Source: Dyella sp. RRB7 (GTDB taxonomy: Bacteria > Pseudomonadota > Gammaproteobacteria > Xanthomonadales > Rhodanobacteraceae). Taken from it: 64,000 bases of DNA. The translations under genes were made by a program, and so were the position numbers. Every line of letters begins with the position of its first letter. The stretch's first letter is position 1. The notes beneath the pieces are model-generated. The model saw only the letters and a program-made list of their open reading frames with translations. It made no database searches and was not told the DNA's origin. Positions 50,885-59,762 of this stretch are shown piece after piece. The stretch is taken from contig NZ_JAKWJS010000002.1 of assembly GCF_022761115.1 (NCBI RefSeq), positions 545,515-609,514 of the forward strand, written 5' to 3'.

Positions 50885-51612
50885 GCCGCGAGGGCCTCCG
50901 CCACGGTAAAGCGCCCTTCCAGCAGCGCGCGTCCCAGGATCACGCCGGCGGCGCCGGCGGCGCGCGCGGCACGGATATCGTCCAGCGAGCGCACCCCGCC
51001 CGAGGCCTGCACCGCCAGCGAGGGAACGCGGTGCGCCAGGTGCCGGTACAGCTCGAGATTGAAACCGGCCAGCATGCCGTCGCGATCGATGTCGGTGCAT
51101 AGCAGATGCCTGGCGCCGCGCTCGGCATACCAGGGCGCCAGCTCATCGAGCGTGCGGGCCTCCATCGCCGTCCAGCCCTCGCTGGGCAATGCCCATGCCC
51201 CGTGCAGCCAGCGCGTATCCAGCGCCAGCGTAAAGCGCGCGGCGCCGTGGCTGCTCAGCCAGCCCGCTACCGTTTCCGGCTCGCGAATGGCCAGGCTGCC
51301 CAGCACCACGCGCGACACGCCGGCATCGAACAGGCGCTGCACGTCCGCCTCGCTGCGTACGCCACCACCGGCCTGGACGTGCATGCCGTCGCGGGCGATC
51401 GCCTCGATCACCGCGAGATTTTCCAGGCTGCCACCACGCGCGCCATCCAGATCCACCAGGTGCAGCCATGAGGCGCCGGCCTGCGCATAGCTGCGCGCCT
51501 GTGCTCGCGGGTCGACGTCGTAAGTGGTCTGCTGCGCGTAGTCGCCCTGCTTGAGGCGCACCACGCGGCCGGCGCGCAGATCGATGGCGGGAAGCACGGT
51601 GAACGCAGTCAT
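50878..51612 (-). CDS. hisA: phosphoribosylformimino-5-aminoimidazole carboxamide ribotide isomerase
   Basis: This 244-residue TIM barrel has [20 protein letters not shown] with the catalytic Asp, [19 protein letters not shown], and [13 protein letters not shown] with the second Asp. It overlaps hisH in an ATGA. Confidence 0.96.
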   Translation of the reverse strand: MTAFTVLPAIDLRAGRVVRLKQGDYAQQTTYDVDPRAQARSYAQAGASWLHLVDLDGARGGSLENLAVIEAIARDGMHVQAGGGVRSEADVQRLFDAGVSRVVLGSLAIREPETVAGWLSSHGAARFTLALDTRWLHGAWALPSEGWTAMEARTLDELAPWYAERGARHLLCTDIDRDGMLAGFNLELYRHLAHRVPSLAVQASGGVRSLDDIRAARAAGAAGVILGRALLEGRFTVAEALAAC

Positions 51613-52199
51613 AGCTCGAGAAAATTCTTCAGCAGACGGGCGCCGACGCTGGCCGAACGCTCCGGATGAAATTGCATGCCATGGAAATTGCCGCTGGCGA
51701 TCACCGTGGCGAACTCGCCGCCGTAATCGGCGGTGGCCAGCGCGTAATCACCCACGGGCACGGCGTAGCTGTGCACGAAGTAGGCCCAGTCCTGTTCGCC
51801 CAGGCCAGCCAGCAGCGGGTGCTGCCGACGCCGGTTCAACCGGTTCCAGCCCATGTGCGGTACGCGCAACCCGGGCTGCTCGCGGAAACGGCGAACCGCC
51901 GCAGGCACGACACCGAGGCAGCTCACGTCGCCCTCTTCCGAACGTTCGCACAGCAGCTGCATGCCCAGGCAGACGCCCAGCACCGGCTGGGTGAGCGAAC
52001 GCATCAGCTCCACCAGTCCCAGCTCCCGCAGCCGCGCCATGCCTGGGCCGGCAGCACCGACCCCGGGCAGGATCACCTTGTCCGCCGCACGAATGGTCGC
52101 GGCGTCCGCGGTGAGCGCCGCATCCACGCCCAGGCGCTGCAAGGCATAGCGCACCGAACCGATATTGGTGCCGCCCGCGTCGACCAGCACCACGCTCAT
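51609..52199 (-). CDS. hisH: imidazole glycerol phosphate synthase glutaminase HisH
   Basis: This 196-residue class-I amidotransferase has LPGVGAAGPGM, the nucleophile in VLGVCLGMQLLCE, HMGWNRL and FHGMQFHPERS. The ATG shares one base with the hisB stop. It channels ammonia to HisF. Confidence 0.97.
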   Translation of the reverse strand: MSVVLVDAGGTNIGSVRYALQRLGVDAALTADAATIRAADKVILPGVGAAGPGMARLRELGLVELMRSLTQPVLGVCLGMQLLCERSEEGDVSCLGVVPAAVRRFREQPGLRVPHMGWNRLNRRRQHPLLAGLGEQDWAYFVHSYAVPVGDYALATADYGGEFATVIASGNFHGMQFHPERSASVGARLLKNFLEL

Positions 52200-53263
52200 C
52201 ACAGCGCTCCCTTGGTGCTGGGCAGCTCGCTGCCCTCGCGCCGGATCGCCTGGCGCAAGGTACGCGCCACCACCTTGAAGCAGGCCTCGACCATGTGGTG
52301 CGCGTTCTCGCCATGCACGCTCAGGTGCAGGTTCGCGCCCAGCGTCTCGCACAGCGAGCGGAAGAAGTGCGGCACCAGCTCGGTGGGAATGTCACCCACG
52401 CGCTCGCGGGGAAAATGACCCTCGAACACGAAATAAGGCCGGCCGGACAGGTCGAGCGCGGCGCTCGCCTGCGACTCGTCCATCGGCAGGGTGAAGCCAT
52501 AGCGGCCGATGCCGCGCTTGTCGCCCAATGCCTGGCGCAGCGCCTGCCCCAGGGCCAGCGCGCAGTCCTCGATGGTGTGGTGCTCGTCGATGTGGGTATC
52601 GCCGTCGCAGCGCAACGCCAGCGCGAAGCCGCCGTGCTTGCCGATCTGTTCCAGCATGTGGTCGAAGAAGCCCAGCCCGGTGTGGATCTGCGGCTCCGCC
52701 GTCTTGTCCAGGTTCACGCTGACGGTGATGCGGGTTTCGCGCGTGTTGCGTTCCACCGTGGCCATGCGCGGCGCATCGAGCAGTTGGTGCGCGATCTCCT
52801 CCCAACCCAGGCCATGCGGGCCGACACGGAAGCCGCGCACGCCCATGTTGGCGGCGAACTTCAGGTCGGTCTCGCGGTCGCCCACCATCGCGGATGCCGC
52901 GCGGCTCCAGCCATCGTCGGCCAGGTAGTGACGCAGCATGCCGATGCCGGGCTTGCGGGTGTCCTTGCGCTCGTGCAGAAAACTGCGATCGATCAGCACT
53001 TCGCGCACGCGGATGCCCTGCGACTCCAGAATGCGCATAAGCAGTTCGTGCGGGCCGATGAAATCCGCCTCGGGGAAACTGGGCGTGCCCAGGCCGTCCT
53101 GGTTGGTCACCATCACCAGCTCGTAGCCAGCCGCGACGAACCGCTGCAAGGCCGCAATGACCCCGGGCAGCAACGCGAACTTCTCGTAGCTGTCGATCTG
53201 GAAATCGTCCGGCTCCTCGATCAGGCAGCCGTCACGATCGATGAAAAGTATCTTGCGACTCAA
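52199..53263 (-). CDS. hisB: bifunctional histidinol-phosphatase / imidazoleglycerol-phosphate dehydratase
   Basis: This 354-residue fusion has an N-terminal HAD phosphatase ([38 protein letters not shown]) and a C-terminal IGPD ([47 protein letters not shown]). The zinc loop that has three Cys and a His in E. coli HisB reads [13 protein letters not shown] here, with no cysteines, as I recall in other xanthomonads; the phosphatase probably works without the structural zinc. It overlaps hisC by 4 bp. Confidence 0.95.
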   Translation of the reverse strand: MSRKILFIDRDGCLIEEPDDFQIDSYEKFALLPGVIAALQRFVAAGYELVMVTNQDGLGTPSFPEADFIGPHELLMRILESQGIRVREVLIDRSFLHERKDTRKPGIGMLRHYLADDGWSRAASAMVGDRETDLKFAANMGVRGFRVGPHGLGWEEIAHQLLDAPRMATVERNTRETRITVSVNLDKTAEPQIHTGLGFFDHMLEQIGKHGGFALALRCDGDTHIDEHHTIEDCALALGQALRQALGDKRGIGRYGFTLPMDESQASAALDLSGRPYFVFEGHFPRERVGDIPTELVPHFFRSLCETLGANLHLSVHGENAHHMVEACFKVVARTLRQAIRREGSELPSTKGAL

Positions 53264-54366
53264 GGTTGTCTACCTGCTGCCGATCCATCGGCCAAACCCC
53301 GGCCATCCAGGTCCAAGTTGTTTAGTAGTTCCAGTACCCGATCGTTCTCTTGCGGCGTGCCGATGGTGATGCGCAGCGCATCGCCCAGCTGGGGATAGCG
53401 GCGTACATCGCGCACCACAATGCCGGCGCCGAGCAGGCGTTGATGGACCGCCGCCGCATCATCGAAACGCACGGCGAGAAAATTGGCTTGCGATGGCAAC
53501 ACCTGGCGCACGCCCGGGAGCGCGGCGATGGCACTTGCCATGCGCCGACGCTGCTCGCGCACCACCGCCATGTGCTCGCGAGCCACCGCCTGCCCTTCGG
53601 CGGACAGCGCTTCCAGCGCCAATGCCACGCAAGGCCGGGGCAGCGGATAAGGCGCCATGATGCGGCGAAGCAGCGCGATGACCTGCTCGTTCGCCAGCAA
53701 TGTGCCGATGCGCGCCCCCGCCAACGCCCATGCCTTGGACAACGTGCGCAGCACCGCAAGGTTGTCGTAGCGATCGATCAGCGAAACCGTGCTCACCGCA
53801 TCGGCAAATTCGATATAAGCCTCGTCCACCACCAGCAAGGCGCGTCCAGCGAGTGCCGTGGCCAGGCGCTCCACCGCCGCGAGGCTCACCAGTTGCCCGG
53901 TCGGATTGTTGGGTGTGCATACGAACACGAGTTTCACCGCCGGCGTCAGCGCGGCGAGCACCGCGTCCACATCGAGCGAGAAGTCGGCGCCCAGGGGAAC
54001 CTCCACGATGCCCGCGTTCTGGATACGCGCACTCACGGCGTACATGCCGAAGGTGGGAGGCTGGATGGCGATGGCGTCCTCGCCGGCACGGCAGAACGCA
54101 CGCACCAGCAGATCGATCGCCTCGTCGCTGCCACGCCCCACCAGCACCTGCTCCGTACGCACGCCGTAGAGCGCGGCCAGCGCATCGAGCAGCGCCTGCG
54201 GCTGCGGATCGGGATAGCGGTTGCAAGCCAGCCCGTGATCGCCAGGAGGCGCCCAGGCCGATTCGTTGGCGTTGAGCATGATCGTGCCGCCACTGGCTTC
54301 CATGCGCGCCGACGAGTACGGCTGCATGGCGCGAATCTCGGGGCGCGCAAGGTCGAGCACGCTCAT
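53260..54366 (-). CDS. hisC: histidinol-phosphate aminotransferase
   Basis: This 368-residue fold-type I PLP enzyme has [37 protein letters not shown] and the PLP lysine in [16 protein letters not shown] (about 230), followed by [10 protein letters not shown]. It overlaps both neighbours (hisD and hisB) by 4 bp. Confidence 0.95.
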   Translation of the reverse strand: MSVLDLARPEIRAMQPYSSARMEASGGTIMLNANESAWAPPGDHGLACNRYPDPQPQALLDALAALYGVRTEQVLVGRGSDEAIDLLVRAFCRAGEDAIAIQPPTFGMYAVSARIQNAGIVEVPLGADFSLDVDAVLAALTPAVKLVFVCTPNNPTGQLVSLAAVERLATALAGRALLVVDEAYIEFADAVSTVSLIDRYDNLAVLRTLSKAWALAGARIGTLLANEQVIALLRRIMAPYPLPRPCVALALEALSAEGQAVAREHMAVVREQRRRMASAIAALPGVRQVLPSQANFLAVRFDDAAAVHQRLLGAGIVVRDVRRYPQLGDALRITIGTPQENDRVLELLNNLDLDGRGLADGSAAGRQP

Positions 54367-55670
54367 GCCGCGTCCTCCAGCGCCGCCAGCCGCAACGTCA
54401 CGGCGCGGCGATGGGCTTCCAACTGCTCGGCGGCGGCCAGCGTCGCGGTGCATGGGCCAATGCCGCGCAGGCCGTCGGGCGTGAGTTCCTGCACGGTGAT
54501 CTGCTTCTGGAAACTGGCCACCGAAACGCCGCTGTAGCTGCGCGCATAGCCATAGGTGGGCAACACGTGATTGCTGCCGCTGCAATAGTCGCCGACGGAC
54601 TCGGGCGTCCACGCGCCAAGAAATACCGAACCCGCACTCTCGATGTCGGCGAGCAAATTGCGCGGACTGTCCACCTGCAGGATCAAGTGTTCCGGCGCGT
54701 AGCGATTGCTCACCTCGATGGCCTGGGCCAGCGACGACACGGCGATAAGGCGACTCTGCGACAGTGCCTTTTCGGCGATTTCCGCGCGCGGCAGCGCCGC
54801 GCATTGACGCGCCACCTCGGCTTCGACGGCATCGAGCAGCGTCGCCGACGGGCTGAGCAGGATGACCTGCGAATCCGCACCATGTTCCGCCTGCGACAGC
54901 AGGTCGGCGGCCACGAACACCGGGTTGGCAGCGGCATCGGCGATCACCAGCACTTCGGACGGACCGGCCGGCATGTCGATCGCGGCGCCCTCCGGATCGG
55001 ACGACACCTGCAACTTCGCCTCGGTCACCCAGGCATTGCCCGGGCCAAACAGCTTGTCGCACTTGGGTACCGATTCCGTGCCGTAGGCCATCGCGGCGAT
55101 CGCCTGCGCGCCGCCCAGCTTGAATACCTTGTGCACGCCGGTGATGCGCGCCGCGTACAGCACGGCTTCGTCGCAGCGGCCATCGGCACGCGCGGGCGAA
55201 CATAGCACCACCTCGGCGCAACCGGCGATGCGCGCGGGCACGCCGAGCATCAACGCGGTGGAAGGCAGCGGCGCCGTGCCCGCAGGCACGTACAGGCCCA
55301 CCCGGTGGACCGCGCGCAGCACGCGCTCCACGCGCACGCCCTCGGCGGTGTCCAGCGCAACGGCTTGCGGAGCCGCCGCGCGGTGGAAGGCTTCGATGCG
55401 CGCCGCGGCTTCCGCGATGGCGGCCTTCAGCGCGGGCGCCAGGGCCGCCTCGGCGTCGCGAAACTCCTGTTCGGTGACCTCGACGACATCGAGCGTGCAG
55501 CGATCGAAACGCGCGCTGAGCTCGCGCAGCGCCAGATCACCATCGGCGCGCACGCGCGCGACGATCTGCTCCACGCCGCTGCGCAGGCTTTCGGCGCGCG
55601 ACTGCGCCGGACGCGCCAGCGCAGCGCGCTGTCCCGCGGTATCCAGTGCATTCCAGTCAAGACGGTTCAT
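54363..55670 (-). CDS. hisD: histidinol dehydrogenase
   Basis: This 435-residue enzyme oxidises histidinol to histidine. It shows [51 protein letters not shown] and [15 protein letters not shown] with zinc ligands, and the C-terminal [17 protein letters not shown]. The start at 55670 ([10 protein letters not shown]) fits the family; upstream codons do not. It lies 28 bp after hisG. Confidence 0.96.
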   Translation of the reverse strand: MNRLDWNALDTAGQRAALARPAQSRAESLRSGVEQIVARVRADGDLALRELSARFDRCTLDVVEVTEQEFRDAEAALAPALKAAIAEAAARIEAFHRAAAPQAVALDTAEGVRVERVLRAVHRVGLYVPAGTAPLPSTALMLGVPARIAGCAEVVLCSPARADGRCDEAVLYAARITGVHKVFKLGGAQAIAAMAYGTESVPKCDKLFGPGNAWVTEAKLQVSSDPEGAAIDMPAGPSEVLVIADAAANPVFVAADLLSQAEHGADSQVILLSPSATLLDAVEAEVARQCAALPRAEIAEKALSQSRLIAVSSLAQAIEVSNRYAPEHLILQVDSPRNLLADIESAGSVFLGAWTPESVGDYCSGSNHVLPTYGYARSYSGVSVASFQKQITVQELTPDGLRGIGPCTATLAAAEQLEAHRRAVTLRLAALEDAA

Positions 55671-55698
55671 GCGGATCTTTCCCTTGTTGCTGCCTGCA

Positions 55699-56592
55699 TC
55701 ACGCAAGCATCTTTTCGACCGGCAGCACGAACATCTCGCGTGCGCCGGCCTTCTTGATCTCTTCCAGCTGCCGCCAGCTCACTTCACCGGCGCATAGCGC
55801 CTGCAGCATCAGCTGGTCCGGCTGGCCGGCCACCGGCAACAGGGTCGGTTGCGGGCCGCCGGGCAACAGGCGGATCACCGCATCGAGTGCGCCACGCGAG
55901 GTCTGCAACAGCAGCAGGCGCGACTCGCGTACCTGGATCACGCCATCGAGCCGCTTGAGCAGCAGCTCGATCATGTCGCCACGCTCATCGGCGGGCAGTA
56001 CCTGTGGACCGGCCAGCACCGCCTCGCTTTCCAGCAGCACTTCCGCCTCGCGCAGCTGGTTCGCCACCAGCGTGCCGCCGCTCTGCACCAGGTCGCAGAT
56101 GGCGTCGGCGGTGCCCAGGCGCGGCGCGATCTCCACCGAGCCGGCCAGCACGACCACGCCCGCGTCGACGCCATGCGTGCGCAGCCACTCGCCAAGCAGG
56201 CCCGGATAGGACGTGGCGATGCGCTGCCCCTGCAATTGCGCGGGGCTGCGGTAGTCCAGCTCCTGCGGCACGGCGATGGAGAGCCGGCAACGCCCGAAGC
56301 CCAGCGGACGCCATTGGGCCAGTTCGGGGCCTTCGCGACCGGCGGTGAGCTGGTATTCGCTGAGCACGTTGCGACCGACGATGCCCAGATCGCACACGCC
56401 CTGGGCGATCAGCCCCGGGATATCGTCGTCGCGCACCAGCAGCAGGTCGACCGGCTCGCCCTCGCCGAAGCAGAACAGCTTGTCGCGACTCTGGCGGAAG
56501 GTGAGTCCGCAACGATTGAGCAGCTCAAGCGCGGGCTCGGTGAGCCGGCCGGATTTCTGCATCGCGATACGCAGTCGGTCACGCGGTTTCAT
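55699..56592 (-). CDS. hisG: ATP phosphoribosyltransferase, long form
   Basis: This 297-residue enzyme carries out the first, feedback-controlled step of histidine synthesis. It has [55 protein letters not shown] and a C-terminal regulatory domain (from about 225), so it is the HisZ-independent long form. The ATG overlaps the TrpR-like regulator stop by 4 bp. Confidence 0.96.
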   Translation of the reverse strand: MKPRDRLRIAMQKSGRLTEPALELLNRCGLTFRQSRDKLFCFGEGEPVDLLLVRDDDIPGLIAQGVCDLGIVGRNVLSEYQLTAGREGPELAQWRPLGFGRCRLSIAVPQELDYRSPAQLQGQRIATSYPGLLGEWLRTHGVDAGVVVLAGSVEIAPRLGTADAICDLVQSGGTLVANQLREAEVLLESEAVLAGPQVLPADERGDMIELLLKRLDGVIQVRESRLLLLQTSRGALDAVIRLLPGGPQPTLLPVAGQPDQLMLQALCAGEVSWRQLEEIKKAGAREMFVLPVEKMLA

Positions 56593-56924
56593 GCCTTTGC
56601 CTTCTTGCTGGCCGACCGGCGACGGGCGGCGCGGGCGGCTGCGGCGAGATAGCCGCCACTGCCCTGGTTGATGTAGCGGGCCACACGGCCGATGGTGGTG
56701 ATGCTTACGGCGGTGCGCTCATGGATTTCGCGATAGGCCACGCCATCGAGCAGGTACGGCACCACGCGCCAGCGGTCGACCATCACCTCCAGCTCGGCCG
56801 GCGTGCACAGGTCGTGCAGGAAGGCCGACATTTCCTCGGCGTTCTTCAGCGACAGCAGCGCCTCGCAAAGACTGAGCTCGGCGGACTCCGCGGGGGTTTC
56901 GGGATCGATCGATCGACGCTTCAT
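56589..56924 (-). CDS. TrpR/YerC-family regulator at the head of the his operon
   Basis: This 111-residue protein belongs to the TrpR-like YerC/YecD family: LCEALLSLKNAEEMSAFLHDLCTPAELEVMVDRWRVVPYLLDGVAYREIHERTAVSITTIGRVARYI, with the helix-turn-helix at about 65-85. The Bacillus member has been proposed as a histidine repressor. Here it is the first gene of the his operon, coupled to hisG by 4 bp, with a palindrome directly upstream, so it is a good candidate for an autoregulating his repressor. Confidence 0.85.
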   Translation of the reverse strand: MKRRSIDPETPAESAELSLCEALLSLKNAEEMSAFLHDLCTPAELEVMVDRWRVVPYLLDGVAYREIHERTAVSITTIGRVARYINQGSGGYLAAAARAARRRSASKKAKA

Positions 56925-56927
56925 AAT

Positions 56928-56945
56928 GTACTAACGCATTAATAC
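56928..56945. promoter_or_regulatory. trp-operator-like palindrome at the his promoter
   Basis: GTACTAACGCATTAATAC is an 18-bp imperfect palindrome (arms GTACTAA and TTAATAC). The half-site resembles the E. coli trp operator half GTACTAG. It ends 3 bp before the ATG of the TrpR-like gene and covers the predicted -10 (TATTAA, 56943-56938, leftward; possible -35 TTGCGT at 56965-56960). It is probably the operator for that regulator. Confidence 0.6.
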
Positions 56946-57080
56946 AGTGGAGCGCATGATACGCAACGTGCCGCGCCGCAGCAAGCCGCCGCGAAAACCG
57001 CCACGGGATCGGTTAAGCCATCCGCACTAGTCGTCCCGTGGCCAGGCCCACCCTTCGGGGTATTCGCCTGATGGCAATTT

Positions 57081-57110
57081 CTTGCGACCATCGATGCTGC
57101 CGGTCGCAAG
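57081..57110. repeat. inverted repeat upstream of a hypothetical gene
   Basis: CTTGCGACC and GGTCGCAAG form a perfect 9-bp stem around a 12-nt loop, 24 bp before the ATG at 57135. No T-run follows. It could be an operator or a leader hairpin. Confidence 0.5.
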
Positions 57111-57134
57111 ATCCCAGCCACGAAGGACTCACCG

Positions 57135-57575
57135 ATGCATCCTTTCGAAGCCACCCGGAACGACACCGGCAAGGCGCAAGCCGCCGCCATCCTTTCCCGG
57201 CTGCTCGCCGAACTGGCCCATGCCGGCATCCTGGAAGGCGAGCCGGCCACCCTCGCCGGGCAGCTGCTGGCCCGGGCGTGGACCGGGCATGCCGACCTGC
57301 TCGATGGCGCCACGGAGCCCGCACCCCACGAAGTTGCGATCGCCGCCATGGCGCTGGCCCTGGCCGTGCGGCACCAGGCCCAGCGGCAGAACGAGACGCT
57401 GCAGGGCGTGTACTTCCTTGCCCTGGGCATGATCCTCGATGAGATCGCCCGGCATGCGGCCAGCTATCCGTTCCGCGCCGTGGACCTGCGCCTGCTCGAC
57501 GCGGCGGCGGCCACCTTCTCGGCACCCGCCGAGGAACTGCGCCAATCGCCCATCATGGACTGGCACGGCCTGTAA
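57135..57575 (+). CDS. hypothetical protein, helical
   Basis: This 146-residue protein is almost entirely helical and rich in Ala and Leu, with no signal peptide. Segments include ILSRLLAELAHAGILEGEPATLAGQLLARAW and VYFLALGMILDEIARHAASYPF. No known family is recognised. GAAGGA lies about 9 nt before the ATG, and codon use matches the core genes, so it is a real gene. A perfect hairpin lies in its leader. Confidence 0.75.
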   Translation: MHPFEATRNDTGKAQAAAILSRLLAELAHAGILEGEPATLAGQLLARAWTGHADLLDGATEPAPHEVAIAAMALALAVRHQAQRQNETLQGVYFLALGMILDEIARHAASYPFRAVDLRLLDAAAATFSAPAEELRQSPIMDWHGL

Positions 57576-57616
57576 GCCCCTCGCCGTCTCGCCAAGCGCC
57601 CCGGGCCAGGCTATAT

Positions 57617-57635
57617 TAGATAGGTAACCTATCTA
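57617..57635. promoter_or_regulatory. palindromic operator of the MarR-efflux operon
   Basis: TAGATAGGTAACCTATCTA has perfect 9-bp arms around one central base. It lies 22 bp before the MarR ATG and overlaps the end of a -10-like TATATT (57613-57618). This is the usual place and form of a MarR autorepressor site. Confidence 0.75.
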
Positions 57636-57656
57636 TTTATCTCACCCAGTGAAGGC

Positions 57657-58100
57657 ATGACCACGCTCCCCTTACCCCAGGGCGACGCCCTGATGCTCGC
57701 CGAGCAACTGCGCCCGGCGCTGCATCGCCTCTATCGCCAGTTGCGGCGCGACAGCGAGGACATGGGTATCTCGACGCTGCAGAAGCTGCTGCTGGTGGCC
57801 ATCCTCGACCATCCCGGCATCGGCGTGGGCGAGCTCGCGCAGATGGAACGGCTGCGCAGCCCCACCATCAGCGGCCACATCAAATCGATGGCCGCCGCCG
57901 GGCTGGTGAAGCGCACTGCGGCGGCGTCCGGCGACAAACGACGCGTGGGCCTGGAGATCACCCCGGCGGGCCATGCGATGGTCGAAGCCATGCGCAAACA
58001 ACGCACCGACAGCCTGGCCCAGGCCCTGGCCAGGTTGTCGCCCGAATCACGCGAGGCGATCCGCCACGCCATCACCGCCTTGAACGAGATCGGCGCATGA
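57657..58100 (+). CDS. MarR-family transcriptional regulator
   Basis: This 147-residue winged-helix protein has LLVAILDHPGIGVGELAQMERLRSPTISGHIKSMAAAGLVKRT (recognition helix near 70-80) and the wing SGDKRRVGLEITPAG. It is likely a dimeric repressor that releases DNA on binding a drug-like ligand. It overlaps the following efflux gene by 4 bp and has a perfect palindrome in its promoter. Confidence 0.92.
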   Translation: MTTLPLPQGDALMLAEQLRPALHRLYRQLRRDSEDMGISTLQKLLLVAILDHPGIGVGELAQMERLRSPTISGHIKSMAAAGLVKRTAAASGDKRRVGLEITPAGHAMVEAMRKQRTDSLAQALARLSPESREAIRHAITALNEIGA

Positions 58101-59647
58101 CCAAACCGACTTACGCCACCCCGGCCGCACCCCACGGTGCCACGGCCACGGCAAGCCACCCTTCCGCCCAGGAAATCAGCCGGGTTTTCATCGGACTGGT
58201 GATCGTGCTGGCGCTCGGCGCCATCGACCAGAGCATCGTGGCGACCGCCCTGCCCCGCATCGTCAGCGACCTCGGCGGCTTCAATCACCTGTCCTGGGTG
58301 GTGACGGCCTATGTGCTCGCCTCCACCGCCACCATGCCGCTGTACGGCAAGCTGAGCGACCAGTACGGCCGCAAGCCGATGATCTTCGTCGCCATCCTCA
58401 CCTTCCTGCTCGGCTCGGTGTTGAGCGGCGCCGCGCAGAACTTGCTGGAGCTGATCATTTTCCGCGCGATCCAGGGCGTGGGTGCGGGTGGCCTGTTGCC
58501 ACTGGCCCAGATCATCATCGGCGACATGGTGCCGCCCACGCAGCGTGGCCGTCGCCAGGGCGTGATCGCCGCGATCTTCGCCATCTGCAGCGTGGTGGGC
58601 CCGGTGATCGGCGGCGTCATCACCGACCTGTTGTCATGGCACTGGATCTTCTACGTCAACCTGCCGATCGGCGCGGTGGCGCTGGTGATGATCGGCAGGA
58701 CGCTGCGCCAATACACGCCGCTGCACGCGCGACGCATCGATTACCTCGGTTCGGTGCTGATGACCACCTGCACCGTGGCGCTGTTGCTGGTGCTGACCCT
58801 GGGTGGTTCCGAATGGCCATGGAACTCGACGCCCATCGCGGGCCTCGCCCTGTGCGCCGCGCTGACCGGCGTGTTGTTCGTGCGCCACGTGAAGCACGAA
58901 CCGGAACCGGTACTGCCGCTCGACCTGTTCCACAACCGCCTGTTCGTCATCGCCTGCATCGTGCTGGCGCTGACCTTCATGGGCCTGCTCGGCGCCAGCC
59001 TGTTCTTCCCGCTGTTCTTCCAGCTGGTGATGGGGGTCAGTCCGGCACGCTCCGGCCTGCTGACCGCGCCGCTGATGGCGGGCATCGCTACCGCTTCGCT
59101 GTTCAACGGCCGCGTGCTGCTGCGCTCGGGCCGCTACAAGCCCGCGCAGGTCGCGGGGCTTGGCATCGCCACGCTGGCGTTTGCGGTATTGGCCTGGAGC
59201 GCATCGACGGCGCAGGGATTTGGCATCATCGAGCCGTGCATGCTGACGCTGGGGCTGGGCCTTGGACTGGTGATGCCGAACATGACCATCGCCGTGCAGA
59301 ACGCGCTATCGCCCGCGCATCGCGGCGTGGGCACGGCGACGCTGGCGTTCTTCCGCTCTCTGGGCGGGCTGATCGGCGTGGCCGGATCGGGCGCGATCCT
59401 GTCCTGGCAACTGCGCCGGCAGAACGCTGGCCAGTTGCCCGTGATGCTCACCGAAGGCGGGATGAAGCCGGCCGGCGCGCTGCCGCTGCATGTCCAGGAC
59501 GCCACCATGGCGCTGTATCGACACGCCATTTCCTCCACCTTCCTGCTCGGCACCTGCATCGTCGCCTGCGCGTTCCTGGTGATCCTGCTGTTGCCGGAGC
59601 TACCGCTGCGCGATCACCATCACGCACCGGCACCGGCGGCCGACTAG
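58097..59647 (+). CDS. EmrB/QacA-type 14-helix MFS multidrug exporter
   Basis: This 516-residue DHA2-family transporter has about 14 membrane helices. The first helix has LGAIDQSIVATALPRIVSDLGG, then the motif A GKLSDQYGRKPMIF, IFRAIQGVGAGGLLPLAQIIIGDM, and the motif C region SVVGPVIGGVITDLLSWHWIFYVNLPIG. It is likely a proton-driven drug exporter controlled by the MarR protein. No EmrA partner is adjacent. Confidence 0.92.
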   Translation: MTKPTYATPAAPHGATATASHPSAQEISRVFIGLVIVLALGAIDQSIVATALPRIVSDLGGFNHLSWVVTAYVLASTATMPLYGKLSDQYGRKPMIFVAILTFLLGSVLSGAAQNLLELIIFRAIQGVGAGGLLPLAQIIIGDMVPPTQRGRRQGVIAAIFAICSVVGPVIGGVITDLLSWHWIFYVNLPIGAVALVMIGRTLRQYTPLHARRIDYLGSVLMTTCTVALLLVLTLGGSEWPWNSTPIAGLALCAALTGVLFVRHVKHEPEPVLPLDLFHNRLFVIACIVLALTFMGLLGASLFFPLFFQLVMGVSPARSGLLTAPLMAGIATASLFNGRVLLRSGRYKPAQVAGLGIATLAFAVLAWSASTAQGFGIIEPCMLTLGLGLGLVMPNMTIAVQNALSPAHRGVGTATLAFFRSLGGLIGVAGSGAILSWQLRRQNAGQLPVMLTEGGMKPAGALPLHVQDATMALYRHAISSTFLLGTCIVACAFLVILLLPELPLRDHHHAPAPAAD

Positions 59648-59674
59648 TTCATGGGCTGCGCACGCTGCGCGTTT

Positions 59675-59748
59675 TCGCGATCCTCGCGAAAGCGGGGATC
59701 CCGTGTCTCTCGCTGAGGCGCTGGACCCCGCTTTCGCGGGGATGACGG
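59675..59748. repeat. inverted pair of dispersed TGACG-family palindromes
   Basis: TCGCGAAAGCGGGGATCCCG (near 59684) and CCCCGCTTTCGCGGGG followed by ATGACGG (59726-59747) are opposite copies between the efflux gene and the convergent HAL gene. Each copy is itself a hairpin. Confidence 0.7.
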
Positions 59749-59762
59749 TGAAGGCTTTCGCC

